From the NCBI GenBank assembly GCA_914767715.1, contig OU612070.1:25716025-25780024 (forward strand): a stretch of DNA of 64,000 bases, read 5' to 3'. Numbering within the stretch: position 1 is the stretch's first letter; each line of letters starts with the position of its first letter. Below are positions 23,111 through 34,639 of this stretch, piece after piece. The notes below the pieces were generated by a model. It was not told where the DNA came from. It saw only the letters and a list, made by a program, of their open reading frames with translations, and made no database searches. The translations under genes were made by a program, and so were the position numbers. Origin of the DNA: Membranipora membranacea (Eukaryota > Bryozoa > Gymnolaemata > Cheilostomatida > Membraniporidae).

Positions 23111-23981
23111 CAGTAAATTTATTAATGTGTATCATGTTTTCAACTCGCTCCAAGAAATGTTATAGAACCCTACACCATGTAAGTCTATTTATTTTAATGG
23201 ATAAGTTTATTCTGACGCGCTCCTAATATGTAGCAAACTGTCCATTGCTATGGCTTCAACTTAATTTTGAGCGCATATTACTATGTCAAGTGTTCCATAT
23301 TCATTATTACCATACGAACGAACGTTATATTAGACTATATATACCCTTTTTAGCGGTGTTAATTATTAGCTTTAAGGAGTTATGTTCGCAACAACAGCTG
23401 GTTAATTCAACGTCCTCTCCTATCAATATTTGTAAGAGGTTAAATTCATTTTGTAATTTGTGTACTTTGTTTATTGTTTTTTTTGGTCTTGTTTGTAATT
23501 CTGATGATGATTTAATTTTATGTTTAGCTTCTTTGCATAAAGCATGTTAAATCATTTTGTCTTGTCCTGTTACATCGTTACATTGTCAGTATTTTTTATA
23601 GGTTACGTCTTCTAAATAAAATAATTACCCGCAAGTCAGTCAAGTTCCTTCACACTGAGGTAAATGATAGAGCCCTGATGCTTTCATCTATTCATCTACA
23701 AGTTAATATGTCATGAGGACGAGTTGAGATTTGGACAAAGGGCTCGGAATTCTGTATCTAAATCACTAAGCCTGAATTAAAGAATAACACTGTATTTTTT
23801 TGTGGTTGAAACAAGATGATGTATTAACAGGATAATTGATAATACAGAAAATCAATATTGCAAATAAATGGTTGTCTCAAATAACATGGTATTGAAAAGT
23901 TAATACCATGCAAAAATTGAAAGATCAACAATTTAAATAACATAGATTTAGTTTGGATTTTTATCATTCATTGTATTAACA
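23111..23981 (-). repeat. 3' flank of peptide locus 0 (duplicated)
   Basis: The sequence downstream of the pseudogene matches the 3' flanks of the other peptide loci: 38282-38760 (+), 49791-50610 (+) and 53020-53926 (-). TTGAGACGACCATTTATTTG-type and GTAAATGATAGAGCCCTGAT-type stretches are shared. It is non-coding. Confidence 0.75.
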
Positions 23982-25120
23982 TTATTTATAGCAACAGCAG
24001 CATGTAGTCTGGCAGTTTCCTCCTGTCCATCCAACCTTTTCGCATGCTGTACCACAGTCGTTTGCTGCTCCAATCATTAGGACTGCTCTTCTGTCCAGTA
24101 CAACCAGCGCAGGCATCTGCAGATTCCCCTGAAAGAGATTTCAGAAGTTGAGACATGATACTGTTTATGGTTAATTGGATAACATTACTGTGTTGAGTGT
24201 CACCTAACCAGCAAGATAAGCTTTTTCTTAGGTGGCTATATAACATTATTTAACTGATATCAAGGATATCAAGTGGTGATTTACTCCAGATTTTTATTCA
24301 TCCTTATAATATAATGTTACATGTAGAGTTCAATGCTTAGTATATTTATATAGTGTCAGAGATGCCTCTTACGTAGTTTGCTTATATTTCTAAGTTCTTT
24401 AAAAGTATTGGCTGATTTTGGTGATTATCTCCTCCTGGCCAAACTTTGCAAAATTTAACATGTATATCTGTTTTATGAAAGTATGCCTGATGTGCGCTTA
24501 CAATTGGGCAATAGACCAGAGACCTTAGCCTTTGATATACTCTCTTTCTCCAAACAAAGCGTCTTCTATAACAAGCTTTCAATTCAATCAATGTATGAGG
24601 CACAATATTCCTATGTCCCAATGCAACAAGTACAATTAAAATCTGCTACTGGTAGCCTAATACTGTGATTACCAAAGATTATAAATTGTTAAAGATTACG
24701 GAACGACCACGGCAATAAATAGTCTGGAAGCTAGTATTGCAGTAATTGTGCAATATTTTCACATTTATAAAATTCAGAGCACTGGTGGGTCAAAATTATT
24801 TATAGTGTTAGGAAATGTCCTCCCTTCTCATCTATGAGCTATGAGGTATATATGTGCCCTAGTGCTGTTCCAATATAATAAGCAGCGCAGGCATCTGCAG
24901 ATTCCACTGAAAGAGATTTCGGATGGTGAACACATGATACTGTTGGGAAACTGTTTACAATCATCAAAAGGGTAATTATTTTATAATGTGTTTGCACACA
25001 TATGGTGAACGCTTGATACGGTGTTGAAAATGAACAGGGTATTTTTGTGATATGATGTGAAGTGAAGGCAAACATCACTTTCAGCTCCAAGAGATTATTT
25101 TGGTCAATGACAGACTAAAT
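23982..25120 (-). pseudogene. Cysteine-rich secreted peptide, pseudogene copy (locus 0)
   Basis: The mature exon is present at 24128-23982, after a normal TTTCAG acceptor, and starts ESADACAGC, then GQKSSPNDWSS. It then lacks 8 bp relative to the sister copies (near 24067), shifting the frame and losing the downstream cysteines. The intron, including the decoy exon at 24906-24839, is recognisable back to about 25120. There homology stops and an unrelated duplicated block begins. The signal-peptide exon, 5' UTR and TATA box are therefore missing. Two independent lesions make this a clear pseudogene. Confidence 0.85.
24839..24906 (-). other. Intronic decoy exon of locus 0
   Basis: A CTCTTTCAG acceptor is followed by a near-copy of the mature-exon start (VESADACA), then AYYIGTALGHIYTS and a stop. 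It is one of four homologous partial exons, one per peptide locus. Confidence 0.65.
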
Positions 25121-26089
25121 TTAAAAAAAAATACACCACAAACTTTTCTCTTCTCTTAAGCGTGAATTAAAGGCCACAAGTTGATTATGGTTTAGAAAAA
25201 AGTAAGCTTATGATTATTAATCAGAATCAATGTATTTTTACATCAAAATCAGGTGATCTATAGTTAGTGTTTACCAACACACCTATTAATGCCCTAAGCG
25301 CTCCCATCTATTAGTGTAAATTTCATAATAACGTGCTGCGTGGGGAAAAGACTGCTTTTTGAGAGAGATGTCCATTTATATTGTTAATACTATTTTCAAT
25401 CCTATCTTTTGCTTGCAAGGCAACTTCATCAGTTTTTTAGCTGAGTAAATGTTCCAGCAAACTTTTTCTCCTTCCGTAAACAAAGTACATCAATAAAGAT
25501 ACTCAGTATTGGACTCTATTATCATGTTATGAATTCAAACTTTGACTGCGCTGACACAGATCATACAATCATTTCTTCGATCAGAATCAAATTCTCCCTG
25601 CTTCATAACTATGATAACCGGATCACATGCTTTCCATTTTCACAAAAGTTCTTTTGCTGTCCAAAAGGAAGTGAGATTTTCATGCAAATTATACGCTTTA
25701 GTTTTAAATGTGTCACGTTTCGTCCCAATGTTAGCAAACTGCGTAAAATACCCTTCTGACATTATCAATCATTGTAAGTTTTTTTAATTTCAATTAAGAG
25801 GACACTGAATATTCTGCTCTGAGATAGATAAGATGAGCTAATTACAGTATAACTACATAAACTAATCTGGAAAAACTTGACAAACAAGGAACCAATGAGG
25901 ATAATAAACGACTAAATACTCATCCCAGAAAAAAAATCGCCATTAGAGACTACATTAGAAACTCTAATGCGTCATATCCATGAATGGCAAAAATATATAT
26001 TGATGAATTGTAAAATGATAATCTTTGAATAGTTTGACATAGGCCTAAATAGGGACACACATAACATGATATCCTCATTCAGAGTATGT

Positions 26090-26220
26090 CATACATCCTA
26101 GGGAACTAGAATGCATCCTAGATGCATATGGCCATAAATGACATCTTCAGCTTTGTGTGCAGCAAGCTGCCAAAACTTGATCTGACACTAGTTAGCCATT
26201 GGCAGCGACACTTTGATCAT
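26090..26220 (-). repeat. U2-headed SINE-like module, body only
   Basis: On the minus strand this reads GATCAAAGTGTCGCTGCCAA, then TTTTGGCAGCTTGCTGCACA, then ATCTAGGATGCATTCTAGTT. It matches the bodies at 32724, 58958 and 60748. The U2-like head is truncated here. Confidence 0.6.
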
Positions 26221-27184
26221 AATAAATGACATCTATTATTATTGAATCTGGTGCCAATTAACACTGAATATCCTAGTCCTTCTATAAATGATTTAATATA
26301 GAAACCTCAGTAAAGCCTTGCTGTTTGGGTTAAACCCCATTAATCTCTTTATTCACCAAAAAAATAAATAATAGCTGAGCTGAGGTACTGTCTCCTTGAT
26401 GATAGTATTAAGCAGGTGGAGGTGAATGCAGCAGTACAAGCTAGCAACAGGGACGAGTTGTGATTTCATCATTCAGGCTTGCCTCTGTAAACTATTATAA
26501 ACTTAGTGACAACGATGTGATGATGATGTATGCCATCAGTATCAACTGAATAATTAACCATTCATTTTGGCTAATTCAGAAATATTATTATATACTTACA
26601 GACTATTTGCATTAATTGCCTTTAATTGCCTTCAGTTGACAGTCATTAACTTATATTCTACCAGGATGTCTTGCCTTATATTCAGCACAAGACATGATAG
26701 GAGCAGGATATAAAATAGTGATTAAGTTTATAATAATATTTCTGAAAAAACCAAAATGAATGGATTATATTCCAACTCTTAAGATGTATGACAAGCCTTC
26801 CGTTGAATAATACAGATGGATCAACAAAAAAGAATAAACACAAAATTGTTTTCTGCACAGTTGTAGAAGATTATCTTTTCTATTTATTCAGTGTCAGGGC
26901 TTACACAAGAAATGAGCAGAAAGTGCAGCAAAGCATTAAAAAAAACAACTGTATGTTCAAACTATGAAGCAGTGCCAATTGTCCATTTGACATTCCTATT
27001 CACTTCAGATATAAGATAATGAAGAGACTGGATATGCCAAAGCTGAAACAGTGCCAATTTGCCACTTGAGACTCCCAGAGGCGGCAGAAGCAAATAATTT
27101 AAACTTGTTATTTAGCTTTGCTAATTCCCTTAAATCTTCCAAAGTAAGTCAATTTGTCACAGGTGTGTCACCAACACATGCCCT

Positions 27185-27215
<31 letters not shown>

Positions 27216-27216
27216 G
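27185..27216. repeat. (AATC)n microsatellite
   Basis: Seven to eight AATC units. Orthologous shorter tracts lie at about 41570-41592, 57886-57900 and 61088-61100 in the other copies of the foldback repeat, so the tract varies in length between copies. Confidence 0.9.
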
Positions 27217-27421
27217 GACCCCCTCTCCTCCAGGAGTAACAACAGGGCATTATTCACCACTCAGCAATTAGTATCACTGTAGCCATCTAAATGGCAGCAG
27301 AGTAACAAAATCATAATCACATATATGAAATAGAATGACTAATAAGCCCTTATTACATTTATCAAAGAGTTCATAATTATTTGTCAAATCTTCAGAAATT
27401 GTCTTATCCTAACCATCTCAG

Positions 27422-27578
27422 GGTGTATCGTTTCCCCGGGATACCTGATAGGCATATTATTGAAGATGTGAATACCAACACACATGTGTTTGTTGTGGCT
27501 GATCTCTTTGTATGCTCAAGAAAATGTATAAAGGGTGCTTGGTTGGGCCTTAAACCAAACTCATGGGATAGAGAAAAG
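27422..27578 (+). CDS. Exon-like ORF inside the foldback repeat, copy 1
   Basis: This is a 157-nt open segment bounded by a CCATCTCAG acceptor and a GAAAAG/GTAACC donor. It encodes a peptide starting VYRFPGIPDRHIIEDV, then NTNTHVFVVAD, CSRKCIKGAWLGLKPNSWD, and REK. The second copy (41799-41955) has identical length and splice sites and only a handful of residue changes. I do not recognise the domain. No partner exons were found nearby. It may be an exon captured from a host gene, or one exon of the element's own protein. Translation is unproven. Confidence 0.45.
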
Positions 27579-28671
27579 GTAACCCTAGTTGCTTCTACAT
27601 AATTTATTTCATTTGAAAAAATATCCCTAGCGATTGTGCATCTAAATACTTGTGGTTCTTATTGTCAAATACATGCATATTTCATTAAAGGAACAGATGA
27701 GTGTAGCAAAGTTCAATAGCACACAATCACCCTAGGAAAATGATCAGCTCTGCTCTGAGTTGACGTCAGTGAAGGTTCTCAGCCAATGAAAGTCTGATTC
27801 CATTTGGTGTACTAAATTCATTGTTTATTTTCCATTGATGACTGGCATACACAATAACAGCAAATATTTCCTATATAGACCTAACGGATTTAGCCTATGC
27901 TACTGGAGTTGGTTTAACAGGCCAAATGTCTAGTTCATCACATTATGTCACGCCCTCATCAAGTATATTGTCCTTCCTTAAAGTAGCAGACAACCACAAA
28001 CATTATATTTTGATATTTGATGCGTAATGACGTACTCATTCTAAATTTGCATGTTATAAAAAAGTATTAAATTAGAAAATTCTAAGTATTTTAATTGCAA
28101 CCTCTCTTCCACCATTTTATTTTAGTATTAGGCATACCCAATATGATTGGCCAAGTGTTAATACTCTCCAAATAAATATATTGCTGGAAAAATTTTATGT
28201 AGAAAAGTATTTGCCTCAAGAATTAAAGCAGTTATCTTTTGTTTGTTTTAATCTTAATACATAAACAGTCATGTCAATTGAAAAAATCATCAACAAAAAG
28301 AATATTTTTGCCTTCAATAAAAAAAATTGCGCTTTTCTCTGAGATTACAAACAAAACATAGCTTCCCGTATAAACTCGGTTTGCAGCAGCCATTGCGGTT
28401 TAGGGGCTGCTGACTGCCCTGTGGTGCAGAACCAGAGCTTATACCTCTGATTTTCATTGTTGAGTATGTTGCCTATCTGTGAAGGCAAATAGAAAATGGA
28501 TTTATATCCGGTGGTGCCTGTGTTGTATGCTACTTTAAGGATAGGGAGTCTAATGCCCTTAGTACACAGTTACTGGTTTCTTTTCAGTTGATACTGACGG
28601 CATCATCATCACATTGTTGTTAGTAAGTTTTACATAGTTTACAGAGGCAAGCCTGAATGATGAAATCACAA

Positions 28672-28862
28672 ATTCGAATCCCGGTCACTACCCATGCTGC
28701 TGAAGGAGGTGAGCTCTTTGGACAATAGCCTAGCTTGCCCACTCCTATCTTGTACAGGAGTGCGCTAAATTGAATATGTATATGTATCTATCTTATATTC
28801 ATGTAAATATTGCTGGAGAGCAGCTAAATAAAAAGTGATTTACATTTACATTTACATTTACA
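28672..28862 (+). mobile_element. 5'-truncated tRNA-derived SINE with (TTTACA)n tail
   Basis: This ~190-bp insertion is absent from the equivalent position of the other foldback copies (42470, 58725, 60510), where ATCACAACTC is uninterrupted. It starts at ATTCGAATCCCGGTCAC, which matches a tRNA T-arm / B box. It ends in about four TTTACA units. A short ACAA duplication flanks it. Confidence 0.75.
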
Positions 28863-29420
28863 AATCGTCCCTGTTGCTAGCTTGTTCTGCTGCATTCACC
28901 TCCACCTGCTTAATACTATCATCAAGGAGACCGTACCTCAGCTCAGCTATTTTTTATTGATTAGGTGAATAAAGAGATTAATGTGGCTTAACCCAAACAG
29001 CTAGGCTTTATTGAGGAGTCTATATTAAATCATTTATAGAAGGACCAGGATATGAATTGGGGATTGGCACCAGATTCGATAATAATAAATGTCATTTATT
29101 AGCTGAATACGTCATTTATGGCTATACACATCTAGGATGCATTCTAGTTCCCTAGGATGTATGACATAATCTGAATGAGGATATTGCGTGCTGTGTGTCC
29201 CTATTTAGGCTCATGTCAAACTATTCAAAGAATATCATTTTACAATTCATCAATGTAAATGTTTGCCATTCATCGATATGACGCATTAGAGTTAAATAGT
29301 TTCTAATGGCGATTATTGTTTCTGGGCCGGTATTTACTCGTTTATTATCCTCGGTTCCTTGTTTGTCAAGTTTTTCCAGATTAGTTTATGTAGTTATACT
29401 GTAATTAGCTCATCTTATCT

Positions 29421-30504
29421 GGATGGATGGATGGATTTATTACTATCATAGACAAAAATTTGTCACGAAATACGTTGTTAATACTGACAAGAAAGAAAAA
29501 CATGGAAAAATCAGATCGCTGTTGTATAAAAAGTTTTTTAGAATAGTATATTATCAAGTGTATGTATGAGATGTCTTAAAAAGCTGTCTCTACCCCATGT
29601 ACCCCGATATTTAACGGTGCGGTAGCGACCTGAGGGGCATTTAATTAGAAAGTCATTGATAAAGTGCTCTTCATCGTGTATGTACCGTAGTCCAAGTGTC
29701 TTGATCTGGTTGGCCACCAGAGCATCTATATCGGGGTGCTCGATCCCTAACTTGGCGGCATCTTTAAATATTTTGCGTAAGCACTTCTTGTCGCTTGCAT
29801 GGATGCTTGTAAAAAGTATGGGGAGACAGTATGTGATGAGGGATACAATAAAACTCTTGAATAACATATGAGAAAGGGGCTTTGAGCTATAGTATACAAA
29901 ATTTTTCACAATATACATGCGTTGAGATGCAGTAGTCACTATGGAGTGCACATGATCATGATAGCGGAGTTTATCGTCAACAGTAACACCAAGGTATTTT
30001 ACTTTGTCACAAAAATCAACATCCGTGCCGTTAAGGATAAGAGTAGGGGTAATGGGCCTAACAAGCTGAGTAGAAAACATCATTTCTTGAGTCTTGGAGG
30101 CGTTTAACAATAGGTTTAAATCACAACATTGCTTTGAAATTCTACTAATCTCATCAAGATAGGCACTAAGATCTGATTGATTTGATATGCATCCAATTAT
30201 ACAGGTGTCTTCTGCGTATTTAATGACAGTTATATTGCTCAAGTCTGAGGTAATCCTATTGGTATATATTGAAAACAAAAGTGGAGATAAACAGCAACCC
30301 TGGGGAGTGCCAGTGTTGGTTATGATGGGTTTTGAGATATTGCCATCTACTATTGTTCTTTGGGTGCGATTCGTTAGGAAGCTGTATATCCATTCAGTGA
30401 CATTGGAGTCGAGATGTGATAGTTGCGAGATTAAGTCTGGAACATGTATTGTGTTGAATGCAGAAGAAAAGTCAAGGAACAGACACCTGGCATAATTTGA
30501 AGCT
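29421..30504 (-). pseudogene. Rex1/Babar-like non-LTR retrotransposon, 5'-truncated insertion
   Basis: On the minus strand a continuous frame runs from the left edge of the insertion (30504) to the stop at 29538. Motif A reads FLDFSSAFNT. Motif B reads GTPQGCCLSPLLFSIYTN. Motif C reads KYAEDTCIIG. The C-terminal signature is CPSGRYRTVK, then DSFLRHL. The canonical YADD is YAED here, so one catalytic Asp is replaced by Glu. The 3' end has (ATCC)n at 29421-29436. The endonuclease and upstream parts are missing. The insertion interrupts CTTATCT/ATCTCAGAGC, which is intact at five other places in the window. This is the youngest clear retroelement insertion here and shares a family with 16890-17338. 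Confidence 0.85.
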
Positions 30505-31319
30505 ATCTCAGAGCAGGATATTCAGTGTCCCCTTAAATTAAATTAAAAAACTTACAATGACATTAGTGGCAATATATCAATACTGGACAAAAATAAATCA
30601 TGTCAGAAGGGCCTTTTACGTAGTTTGCAAATATTTTAGACGAAACGTGACACATTTAAATCTAAAGCACTTAATTTGCACAAAAATAAATCTCACTTCC
30701 TTTTGGATAGTAAAAGAACTTTTGTGAAAATGGAAAGTATGTGATCCGGTTATCATAGTTATGAAGCAGGGAGAATTTGATTCGGATGAAGAAATGATCA
30801 GATGATCTGTGTCAGCGCAGTCAAAGTTTAAAATCCATCATAACTTGATAGTAGAGTTCAATACTGAGTATCTTTATCGACATACTTTGTTTACGGAACG
30901 AGAAAAAGTTTGCTGGTTCATTTACTCTGTTAAAAAACTGATGAAGTTGCCTTGCAAGCAAAAGAAAGGATTAAAAACAGTATTAATAATATAAATGGAT
31001 ATCTGTCTCACAAACCAGTCTTTTCCCTACGCAGCACTGTATTATGAAATTGACACTAACAAATGGGAGCGATTAGGGCATTAATAGGTGTGTTGGTCAA
31101 ACTATAGATTACATGATTTTGTTGTAAAAATATATCGATTCTGATGAATATTCATAAGCTTACTTTTTTCTACACCATAATCAACTTGTGACCTTTAATT
31201 CACGCTTAAGAGAAGAGAAAAGTATTTTGTTGACAAATACATCTCAATTTTTTTAGAAAAGAGGAAACTACCATGTATTATCAAAATAAAAAATTTGTGC
31301 AAATTAAAGTGCGATTGAT
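30505..31319 (+). repeat. Foldback repeat, copy 1, distal right arm (block E)
   Basis: Continues the arm cut by the retrotransposon: CAGAGCAGGATATTCAGTGT, then TGACATTAGTGGCAATATAT, then TTCCTTTTGGATAGTAAAAG. The inverted partner is 25121-25860. Direct copies lie at 42780-43200, 59350-59500 and 61465-61990. It is non-coding. Apparent ORFs such as 30809-30994 are not conserved in frame. Confidence 0.7.
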
Positions 31320-32720
31320 TGTGGTCTCACCAATATGTGAATAGTTTGTAGTCAGGAACCCTTTGGTCAAAAACTGTGTTGGAAATGGGTGACTTTAGTC
31401 CCTCATCTTGTAGCAATGTTATGTTTTTGTAATCCCTCCTCAAGCAGGATCAAAATTAATATTATGAACTTTGACAGTCAGGACACTGGTTATCTTGTTC
31501 TCACCACAACAAAATATCAAACGAATCAGTTTATAAGAATGATGAATGATCTGAACATAGAAAACTAAAGCTTTATGTTGATAGATGCTTTAAAATTTAT
31601 AGTGATAAATTATGAAATGATGAGAATTAAATAGCTTGATAAATCTAAATCTATAATCATTAGAGGAAGAGTCAAATTCTAGTAACAAGTGACAATAATT
31701 TGACTATCATCACTGGATACTTTCACTCAAGTTTAAAAAAATTGCTAAGTAAGTTCCCCGACTATACAAGTGGAAGTGGCAGTTCGGCCAAAATATAAGC
31801 AAAGTACGTCAAAGGCCCCATTGACATTATATAAATAAATACTCAGCATCGAACTCTAGATGTACCGTTTTATTATTTGGATAAATAAAAATCTGGTGCA
31901 AATCGAAACTTGATATCCTGGTCCTAGTGGTCCCTCAGTTGATTGATGTTATATTGCCACCAAAGTAAAGGCTTATCTTGCTGTTACGGTAAAACTTAAC
32001 CGCAGATATTATAGCACACCGTTAAGTAGAAACTTGCAAAAAGGTGAGGTCTAAAAGTGGCATAGCTCTTGGAACACAGGCGTTCTTGGTTGTCCCTGAC
32101 ACATAGTCAGAAAACCCCGACTGGTATTCTGGGATGTTGCAGGATAACCAATGACTGGAGGTATTCCACAATTTATGTTGAGCACACATACAAATGGTTT
32201 ACAGGCTATGACCACTAACTAGCTCACTTAACTTACCTAAACAAGGTAACTAACTCGCCTCTTATGGTATTCATATCGAGCTCATACAGATGGTTTATAG
32301 GCCATTTCTTTTCACCAGCTCAGTCTTTCTGACCTAACAAGGTCCCTTACTAATCACACACCAACCATTTGTATCCATTCAAAACAAAAGTACTAAATGA
32401 CAAACTCGGCATCTATCTCTCTTGTTTTTATCATTCACATCTAAGCCTTTTTGCACACTGATCTAAACGTTAGCATTGGGCTAAGTTCAAAAACCTTGTA
32501 ATTGCATTCAAATCCCTTGTGTCTACTAGCGGTCACAAGTAAAGATTTATAAAACTGTTTTGTATATCACATGTAAACAGGATATTCACCATATAAAATA
32601 ATGAATACATTAAATGTTTTTACTGTGCATTTAATAGCGATATATGGATACACAGTAACAATTGCCTAGAAACCACGGTCTTTTCAAGAATTAGTAAGAG
32701 TAATTGTACATTTATATATA
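31320..32720 (+). repeat. Duplicated block H, copy 1
   Basis: Direct copies lie at 43270-44690 and 62085-63490. Shared landmarks are GACAGTCAGGACACTGGT, GATAGATGCTTTAAAATTTA, GGCATAGCTCTTGGAACACA, ATCGAGCTCATACAGATGGT and CTAGCGGTCACAAGTAAAGA. The reading frames differ between copies, so I treat it as non-coding. Confidence 0.75.
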
Positions 32721-32723
32721 ATC

Positions 32724-32905
32724 TTGGCTAAGATCAAAGTGTCACTGCCAATGGCAGATTAGTGCCAGTTCAGTTTTGGCAACTTGCTGCACACTTATGA
32801 TTAGGAGGTCCTCTATGGCCTCACCTCTAGGATGCATTCTAGTTTTCTAGAATGTATCACATTCTCAGTATGAGGACTAGGGTACCTTGCGTCCCTCTTT
32901 AGGGG
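32724..32905 (+). repeat. U2-headed SINE-like element, 5'-truncated copy
   Basis: Starts TTGGCTAAGATCAAAGTGTC, where TTGGCTAAGATCAA is part of the U2 snRNA 5' end. It then runs through TTTTGGCAACTTGCTGCACA and CTAGGATGCATTCTAGTT to about CCTCTTTAGG. It sits at the edge of block H. Confidence 0.6.
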
Positions 32906-34053
32906 CAGCCAAGCAAACAGCAATTTAAATATTTTTTGTGCTGGGCTATATCCATTAAGTGGTTCTTTGCCCTGACAGAGATAACTCTATATAGTTGCCC
33001 CTTTTCACAGAACAGAACACAGAAACACATATACGTCCGCAATTAAGTGTTCAACTACCCTCGCAATCCCAAAAACACCGGAACGAATGATTTTTTAAAT
33101 GTTGTCACAAATGCTCGAATCAACTAACATCACAAATTTGATAAGAATTAGTAATTATGATGTGCTGGAAGTAGGAGATAGGAACACAAAGATTTAAAAA
33201 ACTGTGGCGATTTGAGATTGATTGTCATGTATTGTGCTATGGATAAATGTATTTTTCCTATTGTTTGAAGCATTTTTTTTCACTTACCTAGAGCCATTTA
33301 TTGTTACCATTACTGCTGTCATAAAAGGGATCAACATCTAGCACCGATAAGTAACCAATTCGTAGTGTAGTGTTTTGATTTAGCCAATTATTGAAGTCTT
33401 CAAGAGGTATTGGCACAGCTTGACAGAATGCCAATTCTGCTTAAGCATTTACATCTCTTATTGACTAGCCTTTTTTTGCCCTAAACTAAGTGTGCTAAAA
33501 CTCCGGAGTATTGCACCACGGTATATACTCATCTACATACTAACAACTAATTGTAAAGCTTTCGCCGCATACCGGCATCAATATTTTTTAGAATGTAGCC
33601 TTGTTGTTTCAAATTTCTACCATTGCTCTTGGCATAAGTTGTTATTTGGCAATAGCTTTTTTTCTTTGGAAGAACATTACAATTCGTATATTTAGCTGCG
33701 TAATGAAAGAAATTTTACTTGACCGAGCAGAAGTGAAAACATAAACAGATATGTTTGAGTTATCCACAAAACTTCAGTGTTTATTATAAATCCATGTGTA
33801 TATAAAGTTAAAGAAACCCATATCCAGTGCCTCATAACACTTTTTGCAAAAATTTTCTTTTTGGAAAATAGAAAACATGGCTGAATCAAAGTCCTGTCAT
33901 AAACCACATATGTGTAGTTAAACTAGTTGCGCATGTGCATATAACATATTTTCCACATTTATTGCCTTCTTTGTTTTAAAAAAGAAAAATTGAACATATT
34001 TACACAACAGGTAACTTCACCCAACCATGTCCCGTTTAAATATATGCGTCATT
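32906..34053. other. Single-copy stretch, nothing recognised
   Basis: This ~1.1 kb is mostly missing from the otherwise parallel second unit, which jumps at about 44690-44760. The open frames here have no motifs. Confidence 0.45.
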
Positions 34054-34130
34054 GGGCAGGCGTGGCTGAGTGGCTAGCGTGCTCGATCACTGATCAATAG
34101 GCCCAGGTTCAAATCGTGGTTGACAACATA
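34054..34130 (+). mobile_element. tRNA-like SINE head
   Basis: GGGCAGGCGTGGCTGAGTGG contains a pol III A box (TGGCTGAGTGG). AGGTTCAAATCGTGG, ~45 nt downstream, is a B box. The length and order match a tRNA, but the acceptor arms do not pair and the sequence runs into A-rich DNA. It is therefore a tRNA-derived SINE and not a functional tRNA gene. Confidence 0.7.
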
Positions 34131-34169
34131 AAAAAACAAGGAAGTGAATGTGTGTAACAAATTATTTTT

Positions 34170-34605
34170 ATATATTGATGTAATTATATAAATGTAACCA
34201 ACTATTTACTACATACAATTCTATGTTATAAAAAATCGTATTTTATATTCAATTTTAATTTCAATCATATATTCTATACAATCCTATATTCTATACAATC
34301 CTATTTTATATACAATAATAAATTATTTACAAATATATTTTATACAATCATATATCATATACCATTATATTTTATATATAGTTATATTCTATATACAAAT
34401 ATATCAACGTATCATATGCGATTATGTATAATATATAGTATACACAATTATGCACTTTTTACAAATATATTTTTTATACAATTATATATAATATATAATT
34501 AACAATCATATATTATAAACAATTATATATTCTATCCAATTATATATTATAAATAATCATATATGCTATCCAATTATACATTATTATTACAATTATAACA
34601 TGCTT
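34170..34605. repeat. AT-rich minisatellite, copy 1
   Basis: Irregular tandem units of ~15-18 bp on the theme TACAATTATATATTATA, with no coding content. A short tRNA-like T-arm (GAGTTCAAATCCTGG) follows at 34620-34634. It is paralogous to 44750-45225. Confidence 0.9.
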
Positions 34606-34639
34606 TTTGCGAGATAGGCCGAGTTCAAATCCTGGTGAA

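Larger units (their letters stand above)
25121..29420. repeat. Foldback repeat, copy 1, left arm and body
   Basis: The left arm, 25121 to about 26530, is the inverted partner of 28570-29420 continued at 30505-31300. Landmarks are the reverse complements of TGACATTAGTGGCAATATAT, ACTCGTTTATTATCCTCG, CTAGGATGCATTCTAGTTCC and CCACCTGCTTAATACTATCA. The body at 26.6-28.5 kb carries the exon-like ORF, an (AATC)n tract and a SINE insertion. Related copies lie at 40590-43310, 55690-59520 and 59940-62110. No transposase was found. I could not define the outermost ends exactly. Confidence 0.7.

Noticed and set aside
34054-34130. Functional tRNA gene
   Set aside because: A and B boxes are present, but the acceptor ends do not pair and no anticodon arm is convincing. 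A SINE head fits better.
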